DNA of 64,000 nucleotides from JAXGYV01 sp040772045 (lineage in GTDB: Bacteria; Actinomycetota; Thermoleophilia; UBA2241): NCBI GenBank assembly GCA_040772045.1, contig JAXGYV010000007.1:1-64000 (forward strand), written 5' to 3'. Shown in pieces: positions 45,348 through 54,214 of the stretch; positions within the stretch are counted from its first letter, which is position 1; the number at the start of each line of letters is the position of its first letter. The translations under genes and the position numbers were made by a program. The notes beneath the pieces are model-generated. The model saw only the letters and a list, made by a program, of their open reading frames with translations. It had not been told where the DNA came from and searched no databases.

Positions 45348-46592
45348 GTGACGCAACGGCGCAAGATCGGCACGATCATCGGCGGGATCGTCTTGGTCGC
45401 CGTGGCAGTCGCTACGGCAACTCTCCTCCTCGCCGACGATCGCGGTCCCGTGAGCCCCTTCCCGAGCACCGAAGCCACCGCGCAGCCCTCGCCTTCGCCC
45501 TCCCCAACGCCTCCCCAACCATCCGCCACCGCCTCCGCAACGGTTGACGAGGGAACCTGGCCGACGTACGGGTACAACGACGCCCGCACCCGCTGCAACC
45601 CCTCCCTCACTCTCCACCCGCCCTACCGCGTCAAGTGGCGGTTCGACGCCCGCGACCTGCTCGAGTTCCCGCCAGTGGTGGAGAGAGACCGCCTGTATAT
45701 CAATACCGGTCACGGACGCGTCTGCTGCCTCGACGCGGCCACGGGAGAGCTCGTCTGGCAGTTCCGTACCCGCGGCAAGCTCGCGTCGAGCCCCACCCTA
45801 GCCGATGGCGTCGTCTACGTAACCTCACTGCGCGGCCTGCTGTTCGCCCTCGACGCGCGGAGCGGAAGCCAGCTGTGGTCGCTGAAACTAGACGGTCCTT
45901 CGGAGTGCTCGCCGCTCGTCTGGCGGGGAATGGTCGTGCTCGGTGACTGGCAGGGCATGGTGTATGCCATCGATGTCAGGTCGCACAAGGTGCGCTGGAA
46001 GCGCCGGACCGGCGGTAAAATCACGGCCAGCCCGGCATGCGCCGGCACCAAGATCGTGATCTCCAGCTACGATGGCCACGTGTACTGCTTTACCCCTCGC
46101 GGCCGTCCTGTGTGGAGCTTCCACGCGCGCCGGCGCCTGGTCTCGTCCGACCGCTTCTACGCCACACCGGCCATCGCCTACCGCACCGTCTACATCGGCA
46201 GCATCGGCGGTACCATCTACGCGCTCGACCTGCAGACCGGCCACCAGCGCTGGTCGCGCCCAACCGGTGGCTGGGTCTACAGCTCACCGGCGGTGTGGCG
46301 CGACTTCGTCTTCGAGGGCTCCTACGATCGCACGCTGTACGCACTCGACGCGGCCACGGGGCAGGTCCGGTGGCGGTTCGCCGCGGGAGCCCCTATCTCC
46401 GGCTCGCCCACCGTCATCAACGGCATCGTCTACTTCTCCACCATCCAGGGCCGCAGCTACGGACTGCACGCTCGCAGCGGCCGCGTGGTCTGGAGCTTCG
46501 CCGACGGCCGGTACACAGCCGTCACCGGCGGCCGGACGACGCTCTACCTCTGCGGCGGCAGGACGCTCTACGCACTTGTGCAGAAACCCTAG
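45348..46592 (+). CDS. Membrane-anchored PQQ-type beta-propeller protein (second of tandem pair)
   Basis: This 414-residue paralogue of the preceding gene has the same layout: an N-terminal anchor (IGTIIGGIVLVAVAVATATL), a Pro/Ser/Thr linker (PSPSPSPTPPQPS), then the same repeats (WPTYGYNDARTR, CCLDAATGELVWQFRTRG, IYALDLQTGHQRWSRPTG). The DRFYATPAIAYRTVYIGS segment closely matches DRFYTTPTVAYRTVYIGS in the first copy, so the pair arose by duplication. The start is GTG at 45348 behind GAGG. The 3' end overlaps the convergent HAD gene by 4 bases. Confidence 0.85.
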   Translation: MTQRRKIGTIIGGIVLVAVAVATATLLLADDRGPVSPFPSTEATAQPSPSPSPTPPQPSATASATVDEGTWPTYGYNDARTRCNPSLTLHPPYRVKWRFDARDLLEFPPVVERDRLYINTGHGRVCCLDAATGELVWQFRTRGKLASSPTLADGVVYVTSLRGLLFALDARSGSQLWSLKLDGPSECSPLVWRGMVVLGDWQGMVYAIDVRSHKVRWKRRTGGKITASPACAGTKIVISSYDGHVYCFTPRGRPVWSFHARRRLVSSDRFYATPAIAYRTVYIGSIGGTIYALDLQTGHQRWSRPTGGWVYSSPAVWRDFVFEGSYDRTLYALDAATGQVRWRFAAGAPISGSPTVINGIVYFSTIQGRSYGLHARSGRVVWSFADGRYTAVTGGRTTLYLCGGRTLYALVQKP

Positions 46593-47311
46593 GGAGATCG
46601 CGACGCACCGACCGCCGCGGGCAGCTCGGCCAGCGAGCGGATGGTGGGAACATCCTTGCCGGAGCGGCCTCCTCTATCGAGGAGGATGGCGCTCATCCCC
46701 GCGTTTCGCGCGCCCAGCACGTCGTCGTAGTAGTTGTCGCCGACCATCACCGCGTCTTCGGGGGCAACACCTGCACGGGCGAGCGCCACGGTGAAGATGC
46801 GCGGATCAGGTTTCATGGCGCCCACCTCCGAGCTAGCCACCGCCGTGCCGATGAACGAGGAGAGCCCGAAGTGCGCAACGGCTTCACGCAGGTCGCGCGC
46901 GGTATTCGAGATGAGCGCACCGCGCACGCCGGCCGCCGCCAGCAGACGGAGGCACGGCAGGACATCCTCGTAGAGGCTGAAGCTCTCGATACGGTGCCAG
47001 CGCTCGATCTGCGCCTCGGCGCAGGCGCGGATCCGCGCCTCGCCCCTGCCGCCCATGGCACGGATCACCGCCAGCGCGACCGCCTGCATGAGCCCGTCAT
47101 CGTGGCCGTCGCGGTGCAGCTCGCGGCGCTCCTTGACCGCGAGGAAGGCAGCGCGCTCCGCCTGCGGCCATCGCGATTCGTCGAGATCAAGGCCAAAGGT
47201 ATGCCCCAACTCACGATAGCCTCGCGCCTCGAACTGCGGACCCGGGCGCAGGACCGTGTAGTCCGCGTCGAAGGCGACGAGGCACGGCGGACGCGGAATG
47301 GCCACGTTCAT
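46589..47311 (-). CDS. HAD-family hydrolase
   Basis: This 240-residue phosphatase of the HAD superfamily has motif I AFDADYTVLRPG (catalytic DxDxT), a helical cap at about residues 20-100, motif II LISNTARD, motif III MKPDPRIFTVALARAGV and motif IV VMVGDNYYDDVLGARNAG. It is the last gene of the lip/gcv group; its ATG overlaps the lipA stop (ATGA). The substrate is unknown; phosphoglycolate or a nucleotide-like metabolite is typical for this branch. Confidence 0.87.
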   Translation of the reverse strand: MNVAIPRPPCLVAFDADYTVLRPGPQFEARGYRELGHTFGLDLDESRWPQAERAAFLAVKERRELHRDGHDDGLMQAVALAVIRAMGGRGEARIRACAEAQIERWHRIESFSLYEDVLPCLRLLAAAGVRGALISNTARDLREAVAHFGLSSFIGTAVASSEVGAMKPDPRIFTVALARAGVAPEDAVMVGDNYYDDVLGARNAGMSAILLDRGGRSGKDVPTIRSLAELPAAVGASRSP

Positions 47312-48219
47312 CGCGCGACCTCGGCGAACGCCTCGGCCGCGCGATACGACGAGCGCACAAACGGCCCCGCGATCACCCGCAAACCGAGCTCCCGACCACG
47401 GGCGGCCAGCTCCTCGAACTCTTCTGGGGAGACGAACCTCGCGACCGGTACACGATCGCGCCGCGGCTGCAGGTACTGACCAATCGTCACGACGTGCACG
47501 CCGTTCTCGGCGCACTCCGCCAACACCCGGTCGAGCTCCTCCCGCGTCTCTCCAAGCCCGACCATGAGGCCCGTCTTCACGAGGCGGCGGCCGCCGTGTG
47601 CCGTCTCTGCCCACTCCGCGGCGCGCCGCAGAAGGCCCAGCGAGCGTAGCCACGCGGCCCCCGGCCGTACCTTGGCGCTCAGGCGAGGCACCGTCTCCAG
47701 GTTGTGGTTGAACACCTCGGGGCCGGCGGCGAGCACGGCCGCCAGTGCGTCCTCGTCGCCGCCGAAGTCGGGGACCAAGACCTCAACGGTGGCCGCCGGC
47801 ACCACCGCCCTGATCGCGCGCAGAACAGCCACGAACTGGCTGGCCCCACCGTCCGCCAGATCGTCGCGGGTTACGCTCGTGATCACCACGTGCCGCAAAC
47901 CGAGCAACCGGGCGGCTTTCGCCACCCGACGTGGCTCGTCCTCATCGACGACGCCTCCGGGGTCGCCGTGCCGCACGGCGCAAAACCCGCACGACCTCGT
48001 GCACCGCTCGCCGAGGATGAGAAACGTCGCCGTGCCCGCCGCGTAGCACTCGCCCTTGTTCGGGCACCGAGCGGCGTCGCAGACCGTGTGGAGCTCAAGC
48101 CGCCGCAGGAGCTCGCCGGTGGCCCGAAACGCACCCGCCGACGGCGGACGGACGGAGAGCCAGTGCGGCTTGCGCGCCGGCACTGCCGCCCGTTGTCCTC
48201 CAGGAATGGCCGGCCTCAC
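47308..48219 (-). CDS. lipA: Lipoyl synthase
   Basis: This 303-residue radical SAM enzyme inserts two sulfurs into octanoyl groups to make lipoate. Both Fe-S motifs are visible: the auxiliary-cluster cysteines in CDAARCPNKGEC and the radical-SAM CTRSCGFC. EVLVPDFGGDEDAL, VFNHNLETVPRLSAKVRPGA and TKTGLM-like VKTGLMVGLGET are also conserved. It overlaps lpd by 4 bases (GTGA) and the HAD gene by 4. With the LipM-like protein it supplies lipoyl-GcvH. Confidence 0.96.
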   Translation of the reverse strand: MRPAIPGGQRAAVPARKPHWLSVRPPSAGAFRATGELLRRLELHTVCDAARCPNKGECYAAGTATFLILGERCTRSCGFCAVRHGDPGGVVDEDEPRRVAKAARLLGLRHVVITSVTRDDLADGGASQFVAVLRAIRAVVPAATVEVLVPDFGGDEDALAAVLAAGPEVFNHNLETVPRLSAKVRPGAAWLRSLGLLRRAAEWAETAHGGRRLVKTGLMVGLGETREELDRVLAECAENGVHVVTIGQYLQPRRDRVPVARFVSPEEFEELAARGRELGLRVIAGPFVRSSYRAAEAFAEVAR

Positions 48220-49589
48220 AGGCTGTGCATCCCCTTTCCGGCGGCCGCCAGCGCCGCCTCGCCGATAGCTTCGGCGAGGGTGGGGTGAGCGTGAATGGTA
48301 CGGACCAGCCCTTCTAAGGGCAGACGGTTCTGCGCGGCCACCGCGATCTCGTGTATCAGCTCGGTCGCCCGGGGGCCCACAATCGAGCCGCCGATCACCA
48401 CGCCGTCGGACGCATCGCAGACGATGCGCACAAAGCCTTCCTCCTCACCTTCGATGACCGCCCGCGAGTTCCCGTTCAGCCGAATGTGGGCGATCTGGAC
48501 GGACAGTCCGGCGGCCGCGGCACGGTCTTCGGTGACCCCACAGCTGGCCACCTCCGGATGAGTGAACACGCAGCTCGGCACCACGTGACGGTCTGCGACG
48601 AGACGGCTGTCCGTAACAGCGTTCTCAGCCGCGGCCGCTCCCTGCCGATACGCCCAGTGCGCGAGCAGCGGACCGCCGGCGGCGTCGCCGGCGGCGAACA
48701 CGCCGTCCACCGAGGTGCGCTGTGTCTCGTCGGTCACGATGAAGCCACGCTCGTCTCGCTTTACTCCAACCGCGTCCAGATCAAGGTCCTCGGTCGCGGC
48801 GCGGCGGCCGACACTCGCGAGCACCACCTCCGCCTCCACGCGCTCGCCGGAGGAGAGCGACACGCCCACCGTGGCGGGGGAGGAAGTATCCACAGCGCTC
48901 ACGGAGGTCTTCAGATGTACATCGATACCGCGCTTACGAAACGCCTGCTGCAGAGCACGCGCCGGGCGCTTGTCCTCGCCGGCCAGAAGCTGATCCAGTA
49001 TCTCCACCACGGTTACCCGCGACCCGAGCTCCGCGAAGGCGGCGGCGAACTCGCAGCCGATCACGCCGCCGCCCACCACGAGCAGCCGGGGCGGCAACGC
49101 GCTGAGCCGCAGCAGGCCATCGCTCGACACAACCCGCGGGTCCGTGCGCGGCAGCAGGGGCAGCCACATCGGCTCCGAGCCCGGCGCGAGAATGACCCGG
49201 TCTCCCTCCAGAACGCGGCCGTCGTCGAGTTTGAGAGCCCCCGGCCCCGCCAGCCGGCCGCGCGCCCGCACGACTTCGACCTTCCGCCCCCGTAGCAGAT
49301 GTTCCACGCCCTCGCGGAGCCGGTCCGTAACGTGCTCTTTGCGGCTCATCAACGCGGGGAAGTCGAGCCGCGGCTCGCCTGCCCTGACTCCGAACTGAGC
49401 CGCCTCGCGCACCGCACGGAGACGCTCGGCGCCAGCGACGATCGCTTTCGTCGGAACGCATCCCCGGTTCAGACACGTGCCGCCGATCTCGCGCGACTCG
49501 ACCAGCGCGACACTGGCGCCCAGCTGCGACGCCCGCAACGCCGCGACGTAGCCAGCAGGCCCGCCGCCGAGGATCAGCACACGTCTCAT
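48216..49589 (-). CDS. lpd: Dihydrolipoyl dehydrogenase
   Basis: This 457-residue flavoenzyme has an FAD-binding GGGPAGYVAALRASQLGASV, the redox-active disulfide motif GGTCLNRGCVPTKA, an NAD-binding GGGVIGCEFAAAFAELGSRV, and the C-terminal catalytic His segment TIHAHPTLAEAIGEAALAA. It reoxidises dihydrolipoyl groups, most obviously as the L protein of the glycine cleavage system given its place after gcvPB and before lipA. Confidence 0.96.
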   Translation of the reverse strand: MRRVLILGGGPAGYVAALRASQLGASVALVESREIGGTCLNRGCVPTKAIVAGAERLRAVREAAQFGVRAGEPRLDFPALMSRKEHVTDRLREGVEHLLRGRKVEVVRARGRLAGPGALKLDDGRVLEGDRVILAPGSEPMWLPLLPRTDPRVVSSDGLLRLSALPPRLLVVGGGVIGCEFAAAFAELGSRVTVVEILDQLLAGEDKRPARALQQAFRKRGIDVHLKTSVSAVDTSSPATVGVSLSSGERVEAEVVLASVGRRAATEDLDLDAVGVKRDERGFIVTDETQRTSVDGVFAAGDAAGGPLLAHWAYRQGAAAAENAVTDSRLVADRHVVPSCVFTHPEVASCGVTEDRAAAAGLSVQIAHIRLNGNSRAVIEGEEEGFVRIVCDASDGVVIGGSIVGPRATELIHEIAVAAQNRLPLEGLVRTIHAHPTLAEAIGEAALAAAGKGMHSL

Positions 49590-49617
49590 CAGATCTCCTT
49601 CCGAACGACAGCTCAGT

Positions 49618-50325
49618 CTAGCGGGCCTGTGCCCCGACGCGGGGCAGAGCCACGGCTTCCTCTCGCGCCTCGAGGCGCTCGGTCAGGCTGCGCAACGCGC
49701 TCTCCCAGAGTGCGGCACCATCGCCGCCGGCGCCGACTCCCTCCAGCCCCTCGCCCCGCCACGACTCACCGAGCAGTGTCTCGACCGCGGCCAGGAGCTG
49801 CCGCGGCGGCCGACGTTCCAACACGCTCCCATGGACCAGCACCGCACCGCCGTTCTGAACTTGCGCCACCGCCACGACCTTACCTCCAGCGGCATGGAGG
49901 TCGTAGCGCAGGCTGGTCCTGAAGCACAGCGCGGAATGCCGGTACGGCTGCTCGCGGCCGGCGCGGAGAGGCAGCCCCGCACCAGCGAGAGCGCTGGCGA
50001 AGGCCGCGGATACCACCTCGTACGCACCGCGCACGCCAGCCGGAAGCCGCAGGCCCGGCGGGAAAACCACGGCGAACGACCACTCGAACCCCTCACCGTG
50101 GAGCACCGCACGGCCACCCGACGGACGCCGCACCACATCGAAGGGCACATCCCCGCCGTGGACGGCGAGCCGTTGGAACTTCCCCACAGACAGCGCCGGC
50201 GGGGACCACAAGTACCGTCGCGCGGTAACGAACTCCGCATTCTGCAGCAGCCCTCTGTCGATGGCCATTTGGGTGGCGCCGGCCGCCGTCAAGGAAGGAA
50301 GCCGGCGCACACCCAAGTCGGTCAT
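49618..50325 (-). CDS. Octanoyltransferase LipM-like / lipoate-protein ligase family
   Basis: This 235-residue protein has the BPL/LPL fold: RRPSGGRAVLHGEGFEWSFA, a CFRTSLRYDL segment, and GGKVVAVAQVQNGGAVLVHG with the acyl-binding Lys. The Cys in CFR matches the LipM-type octanoyltransferase active-site Cys more than ATP-dependent LplA. It sits beside lipA, so it likely transfers octanoyl groups from ACP to GcvH. It overlaps gcvPB by 4 bases (ATGA). Confidence 0.8.
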   Translation of the reverse strand: MTDLGVRRLPSLTAAGATQMAIDRGLLQNAEFVTARRYLWSPPALSVGKFQRLAVHGGDVPFDVVRRPSGGRAVLHGEGFEWSFAVVFPPGLRLPAGVRGAYEVVSAAFASALAGAGLPLRAGREQPYRHSALCFRTSLRYDLHAAGGKVVAVAQVQNGGAVLVHGSVLERRPPRQLLAAVETLLGESWRGEGLEGVGAGGDGAALWESALRSLTERLEAREEAVALPRVGAQAR

Positions 50326-51773
50326 GGCTCGATCTGGGCCCGCAGCACGGGCTGCCGCACCGCGCGGACCTCGTCGAGGCGTCGCACCGGCATGCTCACC
50401 GGCGCCTGCAGAAGGAGCTCGGGCTCGCTCGTCGCCTCTTCCACTACCTCACGAAAGGCGGCGATGATCCGATCGAGCGACTCCTTCGACTCGGTCTCCG
50501 TAGGCTCCACCATCAGCGCTTCGGGAACGATGAGGGGGAAGTAGGTGGTGGGCGGATGCACCCCTTTGTCGAGCAGACGCTTGGCGAAATCCAGCGTCTT
50601 CACTCCATGGCGACGGAGAGACTCGCCGCTCACCACGAACTCGTGCATGCAGCGACGGTCGTAGGGCAGCGCGAAGAGATCGCGAATCCCCTGCAACACG
50701 TAGTTGGCGTTGAGCACCGCCATGTCGCTCACACGACGCAGCCCTTGGGGCCCCAGGGCACGAATGTATGCGTAAGCCCGCACGAGCACACCGAAGTTAC
50801 CGTAGAACGTGCGGACTTTTCCGATGGAGGCGGGACGCTCTTCTTCGAGCCGGTAGCAGCCATCGCCGGTCGCCACCACCACCGGCACCGGCAGGAACGG
50901 CTCCAGGATGTCGCGGACGACGATAGGCCCGGCCCCCGGCCCGCCGCCGCCGTGCGGCGTACTGAAGGATTTGTGCATGTTGAAATGGACCACATCGAAG
51001 CCCATGTCGCCCGGTCGCGAGCGGCCGAGGACGGCATTGGCGTTGGCGCCGTCGTAGTACAGCAGGCCACCGGCGGCATGTACCGTGGCGGCAATCTCCA
51101 CGATGTGCTCGTCGAACAGGCCCAGCGTGTTCGGGTTGGTCAGCATGAGCGCCGCCGTATTCTCCGAGACCACCGCCTTGAGCTCGTCGATGTCCACACC
51201 GCCACGCTGGTCGCTCTTCACGGCCACGGGACGGTAGCCCGCGAGCGCCACCGAGGCCGGGTTGGTGCCATGCGCGCTGTCGGGAATGATCACCTCGCGC
51301 GGCGACCGCCCCTGCGACGCATGGTAAGCATGAACTAGCAGCAACCCCGTCAGCTCACCGTGCGCCCCGGCGGCCGGCTGAAGCGTAGCCGCCTGCAGAC
51401 CCGCGATCTCGCTCAGCCAGCACGCCAGCTCGTGCAGGAGAGCGAGCGCCCCCTGCACCATGGCCTCCGGCTGGTAAGGATGCAGGCCGGCGAAACCGTC
51501 GAGCGCCGCCAGACGCTCGTCGATCTTGGGGTTGTACTTCATGGTGCACGACCCGAGCGGGTACGGTCCTGTCTCGACACCGAAGTTCAACCGCGAGAGC
51601 CCCGTGAAGTGGCGTACCAGATCCACTTCGGCCACCTCAGGCAGCCGCGCCGGTTCCTCGCGCTGCTGCGGGACGGGGATCAGGTCCTCCAGGGGACGCT
51701 CCGGGACATCCGCGGTCGGGAGGGACGAGGCGCGCCGTCCGGGCGCCGAGAGCTCGAAGATGGTCTCAGGCAT
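50322..51773 (-). CDS. gcvPB: Glycine dehydrogenase (decarboxylating) subunit 2
   Basis: This 483-residue C-terminal half of split P protein has PLP-binding features around FNMHKSFSTPHGGGGPGAGP (Lys in HKSFS) at about residue 265, a PLGSCTMKYNP N-terminal segment and THGANANAVLG-like YYDGANANAVLGRSRPG. With gcvPA it decarboxylates glycine and loads the aminomethyl group on GcvH. ATG 51773 overlaps the gcvPA stop at 51766 by 8 bases; the earlier frame start is not supported. Confidence 0.95.
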   Translation of the reverse strand: MPETIFELSAPGRRASSLPTADVPERPLEDLIPVPQQREEPARLPEVAEVDLVRHFTGLSRLNFGVETGPYPLGSCTMKYNPKIDERLAALDGFAGLHPYQPEAMVQGALALLHELACWLSEIAGLQAATLQPAAGAHGELTGLLLVHAYHASQGRSPREVIIPDSAHGTNPASVALAGYRPVAVKSDQRGGVDIDELKAVVSENTAALMLTNPNTLGLFDEHIVEIAATVHAAGGLLYYDGANANAVLGRSRPGDMGFDVVHFNMHKSFSTPHGGGGPGAGPIVVRDILEPFLPVPVVVATGDGCYRLEEERPASIGKVRTFYGNFGVLVRAYAYIRALGPQGLRRVSDMAVLNANYVLQGIRDLFALPYDRRCMHEFVVSGESLRRHGVKTLDFAKRLLDKGVHPPTTYFPLIVPEALMVEPTETESKESLDRIIAAFREVVEEATSEPELLLQAPVSMPVRRLDEVRAVRQPVLRAQIEP

Positions 51774-53163
51774 GGCGCGCCTCCTCCAGATCACTCAGCA
51801 CCGCGCCGAGGCACTCCGCGAACGCATCCATCTGCGCGCGCGTACGCCGCTCGGTGACGGCCACCAGCAGCACGTCGTCCAAGCCGGGGTAGAAGCGGCC
51901 CAGGTCGAGGCCCGGCAGAATGCCCCTGGCCGAGAGCTCTTGAACAACCGCCGCGGCGGGGCACGGCAGTCGCAGCGCGAATTCACGGAATACCGCCCCC
52001 ACCGTGTACGGTTCCACTCCCGGCACCGCGAGCAGGCGTTCCCGCAAGTAGTCCGCCTTGCGCGCGCACAGGAGCGCGAGCTCCGGCAGGCCACGCTTGC
52101 CCAGCCACGAGAGGTAGATGAGCGCCGCAAGCGCGTTCAGCGCCTGGTTCGAGCAGATGTTGCTGGTGGCCTTCTCGCGGCGGATGTGCTGTTCGCGAGT
52201 CTGGAACGTCAGCACGTAGCCCCGCTTTCCGGCCGCATCGATGGTCTCACCGACGATGCGGCCGGGCATGCGACGCACCAACCCCTGGCGAGCCGCCATG
52301 AAGCCGAGGTGGGGTCCGCCGAAACTCATGCGCTGACCCAGCGTCTGTCCGTCGCCGACCGCGACATCCGCACCGTACGCGCCAGGCGGCCGCAGCACAC
52401 CGAGGCTCAGCGGCTCAACGACGGCCACGAACAGGGCGCCCACCTCGCGAGCCAGCGCCGCGGCCCGTTCCATATCCTCCAGCCCACCGAAGAAATTCGG
52501 CTGCTGCAGGATGACAGCCGCGGTCTGTTCGTCGACGGCGGCACGCAACGCTTCCATCGGCGTGATGCCACCTTGGCAATCGACCTCTTGTGGCGCCGGG
52601 CCGCAGCCCGCGGGCGCACACCCCGCCGTCTCGGTAGCGAGGACGGCACGGTACTCGGGATGGACAGCCCGCGACACCACGACCTTGTGCCGGCCGGTCT
52701 GCGCATGGGCTAGGAAGGCCGCTTCCGCCACGGCCGTCCCGCCGTCGTACAGCGACGCGTTGCTGACATCGAGGCCCGTCAGTTCGCAGATGACGGTCTG
52801 GTATTCGAAGATCGACTGCAGGACGCCCTGGCTGCGCTCCGCCTGGTAGGGCGTGTACGCCGTGGCGAACTCCGAGCGCGAAACGAGGGCGTCTATCACG
52901 GCCGGCACGTAGTGGTCGTAGACACCCGCGCCGAGGAAGCTCGCCATGCGGTCGGCCGGTTGATTACGTGCCGCCATGGCGCAGAGCTCGTCCGCCAGCT
53001 CGCCTTCTGACACGGCGGCGGGAAGATCGAGTGGCCGGCTCAGACGGAGGGCGGCGGGTATGTCGTCGAAGAGATCGTCGAGCGAACGGACGCCGATGGT
53101 TGTGAGCATCTCCTCGACATCATCATGGGTGTGAGGGACGAAGTCCGTGGTAGCTCCTTTCAA
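51766..53163 (-). CDS. gcvPA: Glycine dehydrogenase (decarboxylating) subunit 1
   Basis: This 465-residue N-terminal half of split P protein has FVPHTHDDVEEMLTTIGVRS at the start, FLGAGVYDHYVPAVIDALVS, TPYQAERSQGVLQSIFEYQT, NASLYDGGTAVAEAAFLA, and SNICSNQALNALAALIYLSW. The start is odd: TTG 53163 overlaps the gcvH stop (TTGA). An AAAGGAG Shine-Dalgarno lies after it and is positioned for a rare ACG start at 53148, which would also match the family's usual N-terminus. No ATG or GTG lies at that position. Confidence 0.95.
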   Translation of the reverse strand: MKGATTDFVPHTHDDVEEMLTTIGVRSLDDLFDDIPAALRLSRPLDLPAAVSEGELADELCAMAARNQPADRMASFLGAGVYDHYVPAVIDALVSRSEFATAYTPYQAERSQGVLQSIFEYQTVICELTGLDVSNASLYDGGTAVAEAAFLAHAQTGRHKVVVSRAVHPEYRAVLATETAGCAPAGCGPAPQEVDCQGGITPMEALRAAVDEQTAAVILQQPNFFGGLEDMERAAALAREVGALFVAVVEPLSLGVLRPPGAYGADVAVGDGQTLGQRMSFGGPHLGFMAARQGLVRRMPGRIVGETIDAAGKRGYVLTFQTREQHIRREKATSNICSNQALNALAALIYLSWLGKRGLPELALLCARKADYLRERLLAVPGVEPYTVGAVFREFALRLPCPAAAVVQELSARGILPGLDLGRFYPGLDDVLLVAVTERRTRAQMDAFAECLGAVLSDLEEARHA

Positions 53164-53552
53164 GCCTCGGCGAGGAACTGCTTGTACGCCACCGCGTCCA
53201 TCAGCGCACTGACCTCGGCTGGATCGCCGAGACGCACACGGACCAGCCAGCCGGCTCCGTAGCAGTCTTCGTTGACAGCTTGCGGCTCATCCTCCAGCCG
53301 CTCGTTCTTCGCCACGACAGTGCCACTGACCGGCGCGTACACGTCGGTTACCGCCTTCACCGACTCGAGTTCACCGTACTTGGCTCCGGACGCCACTTCC
53401 GTGCCGGCATCTGGCAGATCTACGTAGACGATCTCCCCGAGCGCATCCTGCGCGAACCACGTGATGCCAAAGACGGCCTCGTCGCCTTCCACGCGCACCC
53501 AGTCGTGCTCTCGATGGTATTTCAGCTCCACGGGATAGCTTTCTTCGGCCAT
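53160..53552 (-). CDS. gcvH: Glycine cleavage system H protein
   Basis: This 130-residue H protein has YHREHDWVRVEGDEAVFGIT, VYVDLPDAGTEVASGAKYGE and the lipoylated lysine in LESVKAVTDVYAPVSGTVV (Lys about residue 65). It shuttles the aminomethyl group among P, T and L proteins. It is the first gene of the operon, with a GAGGAGG Shine-Dalgarno, downstream of a glycine riboswitch at 53740-53825. Confidence 0.96.
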   Translation of the reverse strand: MAEESYPVELKYHREHDWVRVEGDEAVFGITWFAQDALGEIVYVDLPDAGTEVASGAKYGELESVKAVTDVYAPVSGTVVAKNERLEDEPQAVNEDCYGAGWLVRVRLGDPAEVSALMDAVAYKQFLAEA

Positions 53553-53643
53553 TGCCTCCTCCTCACTCGCTCGCCCAGTCTGCGTTCACGGCCCCGACGA
53601 CCGACTCACCGGCCGAGGAGACCGCCGCGTTGGTCCCTCCAGC

Positions 53644-53689
53644 TAACAAAACACAAAGGACAGGGTGATGCGTACGCATCGCCCTGTCC
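53644..53689 (-). terminator. Intrinsic terminator, expression platform of the glycine riboswitch
   Basis: On the minus strand a 16-bp near-perfect stem (GGACAGGG.../...CCCTGTCC, 53658-53689) is followed by TTTGTGTTTTGTT (53645-53657), a textbook U-tract. It lies between the aptamer and gcvH, so glycine binding presumably prevents or allows its formation. Confidence 0.85.
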
Positions 53690-53739
53690 ATCTGCGCGCG
53701 TTCAACGAGAGCCGCGCGCCTTCAGGGGCCCGTCCGGCC

Positions 53740-53825
53740 GCATTCCGTTTGCCTGAGAGTTTCGGCCACCGTTCTGCCTTGCCCCTTCGGCGCCCGCCTC
53801 GTCCCCGGCGGACTCTCATGCGACC
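53740..53825 (-). promoter_or_regulatory. Glycine riboswitch aptamer (single)
   Basis: The minus strand contains the glycine aptamer hallmarks: a closing stem GAGAGT/ACTCTC, the core GCCGAAGGGGCAAG and the 3' consensus ACTCTCAGGCAAA. It lies about 190 bases upstream of gcvH and is followed by the terminator at 53644-53689. Only one clear aptamer is seen; the usual second copy is absent or degenerate. It should activate gcv expression when glycine is abundant. Confidence 0.9.
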
Positions 53826-53949
53826 CTCATCCGGTCTTCTCTGGCCCGTCTTTGTGCCAGACGCTGTATAGCACCCACATCGCGGAGCGTCAACGCAACG
53901 GCGGACATCGGCGCACGCGGAGATCGCCCTCAGGTGCCCTCCCCACCAC

Positions 53950-54093
53950 TCAACTACCGCGCACACCTCTCCACAAGAACATGATCAGCCAGAGCAAGGC
54001 CAGGATCGCGGCGACGTAGAACAGTGTCTTCACCACGAACCCTAGCCCGGCCACGACAATCACGATCGCGAGCAGCACAATCCAAATCCACAT
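53950..54093 (-). CDS. Small hydrophobic membrane protein (47 aa)
   Basis: This 47-residue protein is almost entirely hydrophobic (WIWIVLLAIVIVVAGLGFVV, then YVAAILALLWLIMFLW) with two membrane segments and a basic end. It resembles the short lmo0937-type membrane proteins of Gram-positive bacteria. ATG 54093 has a GGGAGG Shine-Dalgarno with correct spacing, which is the main reason to call it real. The much longer frame that contains it is an artefact. Confidence 0.65.
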   Translation of the reverse strand: MWIWIVLLAIVIVVAGLGFVVKTLFYVAAILALLWLIMFLWRGVRGS

Positions 54094-54214
54094 CGCATCC
54101 TCCCGGCAGCCGACAGTTCTGCGTTGGTAGTTCCCACACCGCCATGAATGTAACGAACAAGGGTGGCGGTACACGGTGGCGTCGTGCCAAAGAGCTCCGA
54201 TTGTGGTAGACAAT

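Noticed and set aside
53690..53739. Possible second glycine aptamer
   Set aside because: The GCCGAAGG core and CTCTCAGG consensus are not repeated; only a stray CTGAAGGCG is visible.
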